Assembly: GCA_003612395.1 (NCBI GenBank)
Contig: RAYQ01000005.1
Location: 1-64,000 of the forward strand
Direction: 5' to 3'
Source of the DNA: Parablautia intestinalis
Lineage (GTDB): Bacteria; Bacillota; Clostridia; Lachnospirales; Lachnospiraceae
DNA: 64,000 nt
Every line of letters starts with the position of its first letter. Position 1 is the stretch's first letter. The translations under genes and the position numbers were made by a program. The notes beneath the pieces were generated by a model. That model made no database searches and had not been told where the DNA came from. It saw only the letters and a list, made by a program, of their open reading frames with translations. Of the stretch, positions 58,528 to 64,000 are shown one piece after another.

Positions 58528-58913
58528 CAATGTAGTCTCCTTTCCATATAGTCCTTAAATAAATACTTTCGATGCAGCAGGCTGTCAAACGCTGTCACGC
58601 TGCGCGAGCCAGCTTATTGAAATCAAGTAGGGAAACGTGGCCGCAGTGCCCGTGGGTAAAATAACGCTCAGCTCTTCCATCACCCTCTCTTTCCCGTTCT
58701 GTTCACAGGGCCTGCTCATAAGATATGGAAGACATTCAGTACCTCCTTATCTCATAATTCGGCCTGTCTGGTCATATTGGATTCATTTTATAAAGTATAT
58801 ATTATTTTTGGATCTAATTCTAATGAATCTGACGCGGTGTGCCTTTTTATGTTTTCTTTTTTTGCTTTTTTAGAAGATGGTTTTATGGTTATCTGCAATA
58901 AAATGTGATGACT
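58528..58913. other. Intergenic debris with a 34-bp repeat
   Basis: 386 bp. A full plus-oriented 34-bp repeat lies at 58586-58620 (CAAACGCTG to CAGCTTATTGA). Minus-strand traces of genes follow: an ATG after AAGGAGGTACTGA reads MSSISYEQAL and stops, and MEELSVILPTGTAATFPY runs into the repeat. These look like decayed gene starts. No intact gene. Confidence 0.55.
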
Positions 58914-59432
58914 TTAACTTTTCTCCACGTACCTTTCCGCCAGCCGCAGCGCATAGGCAACAGGCATAATCAGTATACCACAGAAAAAATTACTGACGCC
59001 GTGAATGCAGTCCCAGGGCAGCCCTGCGGCAATCCAGGCGAGAGTTTCTTTCAAATTAAGTCCATATAAAACGGCCTGTACAGGCGCATACAATGTTCCA
59101 AATAAAAACCCGTGAACCGCACACACTGCCATATATACAAAAATCTTTATTCTGGAAGGCATTTTCTTTGGGAGCAGCATCACTATCCCCCAAAGAACCG
59201 TCCATAAGTATAAATAGGGAATCCACCATGCGGCAAACCCGCAGAAAATACCGTTTAAAATTACATAAATATAAATTGGGTACAAGGCTTTTTTTCTGTA
59301 AACAATGGTATAGGCAATTGTCAGCACCCCCAGCAGATGTATGTTTGGCAACACTTCCATAACCATCTTCGATACATACATAACAGCCCCAAGCATTCCA
59401 AACACAGCAATTTCCCTAATCGTAAGCTTCAT
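58914..59432 (-). CDS. ECF transporter S component, possibly for a cobalamin-type substrate
   Basis: 172 residues from the ATG at 59432 (GTGAGGGCAAAG). Five to six membrane helices and the N-terminal REIAVFGMLGAVMYVSKMVM, which fits the EcfT-contacting Ala-rich helix 1 of S components. It would use the EcfA1-EcfA2-EcfT module at 17618-20405. The adjoining DUF4430 lipoprotein (31 bp upstream) has the fold of the intrinsic-factor C-terminal cobalamin domain, so a corrinoid is the most likely cargo. That is inference; no cobalamin riboswitch is seen. Confidence 0.75.
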   Translation of the reverse strand: MKLTIREIAVFGMLGAVMYVSKMVMEVLPNIHLLGVLTIAYTIVYRKKALYPIYIYVILNGIFCGFAAWWIPYLYLWTVLWGIVMLLPKKMPSRIKIFVYMAVCAVHGFLFGTLYAPVQAVLYGLNLKETLAWIAAGLPWDCIHGVSNFFCGILIMPVAYALRLAERYVEKS

Positions 59433-59463
59433 GCTCTTTGCCCTCACACATTGCTCAGGAACT

Positions 59464-59916
59464 TTATTCTACTTTAAAGGAGTAACTGTTCCCCTCCTCT
59501 ATCGCCGTAGCGTCAACACCCGCTGTGGCATATTCATCGTTAATGTAAAATGCCCAGTATACGCCGTCTTTGTCGTAATCAGCCGTTATACCGTTAACTG
59601 TCTTTACATAAAGGCCATATTCACCTTCATCCCCGGAAATTAATCCGATTTCCACCAGTGCTTCTCCCACGGTTTCCTGATCCGTATGAATCTCAAATCT
59701 GGTCTCGTTTCCTTCCTTATCGGCTACAGTTAACGCGAACTGTCTGCTGCCCTCTCCCAGCACACTGCCATCTTCCCAGACGGTCTGCTCATCGCTTGCG
59801 GCTTCCTGCTTACTTCCGGTATTTCCATTACAGCCTGTTATTCCCAGCGCCACAGCCACCAGCAACGCCATGCAGATAAGAAGTAATCCTGATTTTTTGT
59901 TCCGTTTCATTTTCAT
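59464..59916 (-). CDS. DUF4430 lipoprotein
   Basis: 150 residues from the ATG at 59916, 9 nt after GGAAAGGGC. Signal peptide with lipobox VALGITGC (Cys 29). The DUF4430 domain (60-150) contains FEIHTDQETVGEALVEIGLI and the YGLYVKTVNGITADYDKDGV segment, with YWAFYINDEYATAGVDATAI as its end. The family resembles the C-terminal domain of intrinsic factor/transcobalamin. Placed upstream of the S component and co-directional, it probably captures the substrate at the surface. Confidence 0.85.
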   Translation of the reverse strand: MKMKRNKKSGLLLICMALLVAVALGITGCNGNTGSKQEAASDEQTVWEDGSVLGEGSRQFALTVADKEGNETRFEIHTDQETVGEALVEIGLISGDEGEYGLYVKTVNGITADYDKDGVYWAFYINDEYATAGVDATAIEEGNSYSFKVE

Positions 59917-59920
59917 TGTA

Positions 59921-59948
59921 ATAACCATGCCCTTTCCACGGCCTGCAA
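59921..59948 (-). repeat. Short leader motif before the DUF4430 gene
   Basis: On the minus strand, TTGCAGGCCGTGGAAAGGGC then ATGGTTAT. It matches the leader ends at dapF, ecfT and the TetR gene in both sequence and distance to the start codon. Confidence 0.55.
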
Positions 59949-60001
59949 ACTTTCATACATACACAGTATGTATTGCGCAGGCACTATATTTTATTTTCCT
60001 G

Positions 60002-60916
60002 TTACATAACAATGGCTGCCACCAGAGGGATCGTCACAACTGACAGAATCGTGGTAAGCGCAACCCCCTTTGATGCCATTTCATAATCCCCTTCATATTG
60101 CTGTGCCAGCATTGCCGTCATGCTGCCTACCGGCGTGGCCAGCATCACCATACATACGCCGCAGATAATTTCATTGCTTACAAACTGACGTATCAATAAT
60201 ACACCCGCTGCCGGGATAATCACAAGCTTAATCAGTGAAAACAAAAGCAGCTTTCCATCCGTAAATAATTTTTTTAAGTCAATTGTTGCAAGCGATGCGC
60301 CAATGATCATCATGCTTAAAGGAGCCGTCAGATTACTCAGATTCGTCACGGTGGTCTCCACAAAAGCGGGGAGCGGAATATTAAAGAAATAGATAATAAT
60401 GGATACTATACAGGCCACCATACCTACATTGAGTACCTTTCCAAGCAGCGCAGATTTTTCCTGTTTTTTCTTTCCCGCAGACATGGCGGATATCCCGTAA
60501 GTATAAATCAGCACATTGTAAGGAACCATAAACAAAGATGCATATAGCAGTGCGCCATTTCCATACAGCGCACTGATTACCGGAAATCCCATAAATCCGA
60601 TATTTGAAAAAACCGTCATTGCCCGGTAGGTGCCCCGGCTTTCTTTTTCCACCCGCAGCAGCAGCGGCAGGAGAGCTGCAAGTATCAGCAACAGTCCATA
60701 CATGACAACCACGATAATAATCGTCTGTCCCAGCTCGCTTCCCTGTATTTTTTCTTCTCCCATGCATCCGGTCAGAACCAGCGCCGGATTTGCAATGTTC
60801 ACCACTATTGCGGAGAGCTTTTTGCTCACTTCATCCGTTATCACTGATTTTTTGTAACAAAAGTACCCGATTGCCATCAAAATAAAAAGTACCAGCATCT
60901 GTTGTAAAAGCAACAT
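60002..60916 (-). CDS. AEC-family transporter (auxin efflux carrier fold)
   Basis: 304 residues with about ten membrane helices. The N-terminus QQMLVLFILMAIGYFCYKKS and the helix-break motifs NIANPALVLTGC (Asn-Pro) and ATPVGSMTAMLAQQYEGD near 270 are typical. AEC proteins in bacteria export malate, amino acids or other organic acids. The substrate is not inferable here. It is 36 bp downstream of the YlmH-like gene on the same strand and may be co-transcribed. The ribosome binding site is AGGGGGTAAGG. Confidence 0.88.
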   Translation of the reverse strand: MLLLQQMLVLFILMAIGYFCYKKSVITDEVSKKLSAIVVNIANPALVLTGCMGEEKIQGSELGQTIIIVVVMYGLLLILAALLPLLLRVEKESRGTYRAMTVFSNIGFMGFPVISALYGNGALLYASLFMVPYNVLIYTYGISAMSAGKKKQEKSALLGKVLNVGMVACIVSIIIYFFNIPLPAFVETTVTNLSNLTAPLSMMIIGASLATIDLKKLFTDGKLLLFSLIKLVIIPAAGVLLIRQFVSNEIICGVCMVMLATPVGSMTAMLAQQYEGDYEMASKGVALTTILSVVTIPLVAAIVM

Positions 60917-60952
60917 AAAAGTAACCTTACCCCCTTCTAAGCCTCCAAATTT

Positions 60953-61723
60953 TTATCTCTTTTGTGCCCTGCCATAACACATGACAGCTGCATTTATCTT
61001 TCCCTTCCTGCTTATACCCTGCTGCCCCAGGTACTCGAATTTTCCATATCCCCTTGCGCTTATGATATCCCCTTTTTTCAAAATCTGGCTGTTATTTTCG
61101 CAAAACCGGCCTCCCACAAACACCTTTTTCTGCCTGAACAGGTCCGCGGCCCCGCTTCGCGTAAGTCCGTACACCTTTGCCAGCACACCGTCTATCCGTT
61201 CGGAGGATATCTGTATTTTAAGCTCCTGCCTGTCCAAAGCCGGCAGGCCCGGAACCTCTTTTGCCCTAATACACTTAACAGAGGTATGCTTAATTTTATT
61301 TAGGTTTTCTATTATAAAATCCGCCATTTTCTCCAGGCAGAAAATGTAACCGGTATTATCTTTCAGCCAGATGTCACCAAGGGTGCTTCTCTCAATGCCA
61401 AGGTTCATAAGCGCGCCGAGAAAATCCCTGTGCGTAAGCGCATCTGCAAATTTAGCTGCCAGAGGGCTTACTTCGATACAGGCAATTGGAAATTCCTCCT
61501 CATAGCCAAGATCCTGCGCCCTGCCAAACCGCACCATAACCCGCTCGCAAAATTCGCTTCCTCCCCAGACTTTGTATGGGACATAGGACAGCTCCTTTTC
61601 CATCTCGTAAAAGCACGCCAGGTCAGCCAGACCAAGAAATCCCGTAAAGGTATATTGATTATTTTGGTAGCATTTACGGGCAAGATCCCGAATACGCTTT
61701 TTTAGTAAGTCATCTGTTTCCAT
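60953..61723 (-). CDS. YlmH-like S4-domain RNA-binding protein
   Basis: 256 residues from the ATG at 61723 (GAGGATGCAT). The N-terminal domain (1-80) includes FTGFLGLADLACFYEMEKEL. The central domain (85-160) has THRDFLGALMNLGIERSTLG. The C-terminal S4 domain (about 178-235) runs from SSERIDGVLAKVYGLTRSGA to the RQKKVFVGGRFCENNSQILK part. YlmH of Bacillus is tied to cell division and to a ribosome quality-control step. It is not in a division cluster here. The start at 61729 was rejected because the site would be too near. Confidence 0.9.
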   Translation of the reverse strand: METDDLLKKRIRDLARKCYQNNQYTFTGFLGLADLACFYEMEKELSYVPYKVWGGSEFCERVMVRFGRAQDLGYEEEFPIACIEVSPLAAKFADALTHRDFLGALMNLGIERSTLGDIWLKDNTGYIFCLEKMADFIIENLNKIKHTSVKCIRAKEVPGLPALDRQELKIQISSERIDGVLAKVYGLTRSGAADLFRQKKVFVGGRFCENNSQILKKGDIISARGYGKFEYLGQQGISRKGKINAAVMCYGRAQKR

Positions 61724-61806
61724 ATGCATCCTCTAATTTGTACTTCTTTTATTACTTAAATACATACAATGTGTTAAAATATTATGAAACAGGAAGGAGA
61801 AAAGCC

Positions 61807-63633
61807 ATGAATTTTTCAGACGCTGTTAAAAGTATCATAAAACCTCATAAGCATGACCGGCTTTCACCGCTCTTTACCAAGTGGGGTGAAAGCATTGATA
61901 CGGCCAATGTGCTTTCTGAATATCCCCGTCCCCAAATGCGGCGGGACAGCTTTATTTCTCTTAACGGCTACTGGGATTACGCCATCACCGACAGCCCTTC
62001 CATTCCCGCCGGATTTGAAGGGAAAATTCTGGTTCCCTTTTCTCCGGAAGCTGCCCTGTCAGGTGTAAACAGGCAGCTAAAGCCTGATAAATTTCTCTGG
62101 TACAGGACAGTTCTTCCCGATGCGTGTGAGCAAACCGCACCAGGTATGCGCCTGCTTCTCCACTTTGGCGCAGTAGATTATGAGGCGGAGGTTTTCGTAA
62201 ACGGAACTTTGGCCGCTGCCCATCGGGGCGGCTATCTCCCCTTTCACGCCGATATCACGGATCTGCTGAAAGGCTCCGGCAATGAACTTCTCCTAAAGGT
62301 TAAGGATACCACAGGTCTTAAAAGTGAGGCAAGAGGAAAACAAACTCTTGCGCGGGGAGGCATTTTTTATACGGCTCAAAGCGGTATCTGGCAGAGCGTG
62401 TGGCTGGAACAGGTTCCCCTCTCTTATATAGAAAATCTCTGGTTTGAGACAGACTATGACAAACGCACAGTGACCGCCCGTATTTCTGCCCACAGGACAG
62501 GCGAAATTCCTTCCTTTGCCCTGTCCCTTCTGTGCCGGGGACAGGAAATTCCCTGCCTGGTCTCCTGCGAAACTATTTCCGCCCCGGATCCGGGAACCGT
62601 CTTCACCGCTTCTCTTTCCTTTACCATACCGGAGGAGTATTTTCACAGCTGGAGCCCCGAAGATCCTTTTTTGTATGATGTGAAACTTACCTTTGGGAGG
62701 GACCAGGTACAAAGCTACTTTGCCATGCGCCTTTTTTCCATAGAAAAACCGGAAAATCAGGAAAACACCGCACCTGTTTTTTGCCTGAATCACAAGCCTT
62801 ACTTTTTGATGGGCGTTTTGGATCAGGGATACTGGCCGGATGGCCTTTATACCGCTCCTGCAGATGAGGCCCTTATTTATGACATTGCTGTCATGAAATC
62901 TCTTGGTTTTAATATGCTGCGCAAGCACATCAAGGCAGAGTGCGCCAGATGGTACTATCACTGCGATCGTCTCGGCATGATTGTCTGTCAGGATATGGTA
63001 AACGGTGGAAGCCGCTATCACATGCCGGTAATCAGCTATCTCCCCACCCTGTTTCCCCGTATGGCATCCCGTCTCAAGGATTCCCATTACGCCATGCTCT
63101 CACGGAAGGATATGGCGGCAAGGCAGCAGTGGGAACAGGAATGCTTAGAAACCGTTGCATACCTGAAATTCTTCCCTTCCATCGCCATATGGGTTCCCTT
63201 TAACGAGGGATGGGGGCAGTTTGACACCGCCCGTATCACAAACCTGATAAAAGAAGCTGACCCTCACCGTCTGGTTGACTCTGCCAGCGGCTGGTTTGAC
63301 CAAAACTGCGGTGACTTTATCAGTGTGCACAATTATTTCCGCCCTCTTAGCGTCCCCGTAAAAAAATGGGACAGCCGGGCCTTCTTTTTATCCGAATACG
63401 GAGGATATGCCTGCCACATAAAAGGCCATTCCAGTGTAGAAAGGATCTTTGGCTATAAACGTTACAATTCCCTTGCAGACTTTCAAAGCGCTTACCGGAA
63501 TTTAATCGAAAACTCCCTCATGCCCTTAAAGTCCCGGGGCCTTTGCGCAGCCGTATATACCCAGCTTTCCGATGTGGAAGAGGAAGTAAACGGTATTTTA
63601 TCCTATGACCGGAAAATCAACAAATTGTTATAA
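61807..63633 (+). CDS. Glycoside hydrolase family 2 protein
   Basis: 608 residues from the ATG at 61807 (AAGGAGAAAAGCC). The jelly-roll sugar-binding domain (45-215) contains LNGYWDYAITDSP and LWYRTVLPD, and an immunoglobulin-like domain follows (220-320). The TIM barrel has the acid/base Glu in WVPFNEGWGQFD (about 466) and the nucleophile Glu in FFLSEYGGYA (about 530). LRKHIKAECARWYYHCDRLG is a conserved barrel strand. No signal peptide, so it is cytoplasmic. The activity could be beta-galactosidase, beta-glucuronidase or beta-mannosidase-like; the sequence does not decide this. Confidence 0.9.
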   Translation: MNFSDAVKSIIKPHKHDRLSPLFTKWGESIDTANVLSEYPRPQMRRDSFISLNGYWDYAITDSPSIPAGFEGKILVPFSPEAALSGVNRQLKPDKFLWYRTVLPDACEQTAPGMRLLLHFGAVDYEAEVFVNGTLAAAHRGGYLPFHADITDLLKGSGNELLLKVKDTTGLKSEARGKQTLARGGIFYTAQSGIWQSVWLEQVPLSYIENLWFETDYDKRTVTARISAHRTGEIPSFALSLLCRGQEIPCLVSCETISAPDPGTVFTASLSFTIPEEYFHSWSPEDPFLYDVKLTFGRDQVQSYFAMRLFSIEKPENQENTAPVFCLNHKPYFLMGVLDQGYWPDGLYTAPADEALIYDIAVMKSLGFNMLRKHIKAECARWYYHCDRLGMIVCQDMVNGGSRYHMPVISYLPTLFPRMASRLKDSHYAMLSRKDMAARQQWEQECLETVAYLKFFPSIAIWVPFNEGWGQFDTARITNLIKEADPHRLVDSASGWFDQNCGDFISVHNYFRPLSVPVKKWDSRAFFLSEYGGYACHIKGHSSVERIFGYKRYNSLADFQSAYRNLIENSLMPLKSRGLCAAVYTQLSDVEEEVNGILSYDRKINKLL

Positions 63634-63672
63634 CGGATAACTCCGGTAAACATCCTGCGACTTTAACATGCG

Positions 63673-64000
63673 CTAAACCGCCATCATTCTCTGAAGCTTA
63701 CGGCGCACATGAATATAGGCAGGGATTAAGAAAGCATCCGCAAATACCCAGGCCATGGGGCCTGCACAGCATGCTCCCGTAAACCCAAGCATTGGAACCA
63801 AAATCAGACCGGTTAATGTCCTTGCAATCATCTCAAACACACCGGCTAAAATGGCAAAGGTGCTGAATCCCATTCCCTGTATCATAAAGCGGATAATATT
63901 TACCAGCGCCAGAGGAATAAAAAATGCACTGTTAATCACCAAAAGCTTTCTTGCGTTTGCCAGGATTTCCACTTCGCCGGCATCCACAAACAGCATCGCC
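63673..64000 (-). CDS. MATE-family efflux transporter, C-terminal part
   Basis: The visible 109 codons are the C-terminal end of a MATE protein that continues past the window edge. The segment IPLALVNIIRFMIQGMGFST, FAILAGVFEMIARTLTGLIL and the glycine-rich GFTGACCAGPMAWVFADAFL match the last three helices. A sodium- or proton-coupled multidrug exporter by family. It is convergent with the GH2 gene, 39 bp apart, with no obvious terminator between them. Confidence 0.88.
   Translation of the reverse strand, partial: AMLFVDAGEVEILANARKLLVINSAFFIPLALVNIIRFMIQGMGFSTFAILAGVFEMIARTLTGLILVPMLGFTGACCAGPMAWVFADAFLIPAYIHVRRKLQRMMAV

Noticed and set aside
58914-60001. Cobalamin riboswitch before the DUF4430/S component genes
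   Set aside because: The spacer upstream of the lipoprotein gene is too short (about 85 bp) and shows no conserved B12-box sequence.

Overview
The window reads as the chromosome of a low-to-mid GC, anaerobic, probably spore-forming gut Clostridium relative, most likely Lachnospiraceae. The evidence is a flavodiiron protein, the LL-diaminopimelate aminotransferase route to lysine, a group II ECF transporter beside truA, a PdaB-like deacetylase, strong GGAGG ribosome binding sites and many polysaccharide-use genes. No rRNA, tRNA or CRISPR array was recognised. The assignment is inferred from gene content only.

Layout. 1-960: probable edge of an integrated conjugative-type element abutting the 3' end of rpsI. 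982-1831: rpsI and rplM. 2.3-15.5 kb: flavodiiron protein, fructokinase, an ECF sigma/anti-sigma pair, dapL and dapF, a transglutaminase-like exported protein, the Entner-Doudoroff-type pair eda/kdgK and a DnaJ/DUF5685/zinc-ribbon operon. 15.8-16.7 kb: a 37-residue membrane peptide and a secreted protein with four Cys/His-rich repeats. 16.7-20.4 kb: truA-ecfT-ecfA2-ecfA1. 20.6-25.2 kb: an M15 peptidase, a DUF89 protein, two poorly known genes and an acetyltransferase with a structured leader. 25.2-35.4 kb: an alpha-galactoside locus (solute-binding protein, two permeases, YesL-like protein, GH36, two AraC regulators, GH4). 35.4-38.8 kb: small membrane proteins, gene debris and an SdpR/SdpI-like pair.

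The most notable feature is at 39.4-51.6 kb. A PdaB-like polysaccharide deacetylase gene is cut in two. Its N-terminal half is at 51571-51845 and its C-terminal half at 38867-39447, both on the minus strand. The 12,130 bp between them begins, 36 bp from one junction, with a large serine recombinase gene and is bounded by direct copies of CCCCAGG. Removing the segment at that core joins the halves in frame and recreates a 282-residue deacetylase with all five NodB motifs, so this is a skin-like, potentially excisable intervening element. Its cargo is two orphan LytTR response regulators, a RelB/YoeB-type toxin-antitoxin pair, a sugar O-acetyltransferase, an alternating set of two Gfo/Idh/MocA oxidoreductases and three sugar-isomerase-like TIM barrels, an AraC regulator and a Uma2 nuclease-fold protein.

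Beyond the element (52-64 kb) are a TetR-controlled MMPL exporter with a heptad-repeat lipoprotein, an old-yellow-enzyme pseudogene, a likely cobalamin-type ECF S component with a DUF4430 lipoprotein, an AEC transporter, a YlmH-like protein, a GH2 hydrolase and the end of a MATE transporter.

The intergenic regions carry at least four families of dispersed repeats: a 34-bp imperfect-palindrome family (about a dozen copies), a bounded element with a variable number of 20-bp hairpin units (two copies), and two conserved leader cassettes that sit directly against the start codons of unrelated genes.
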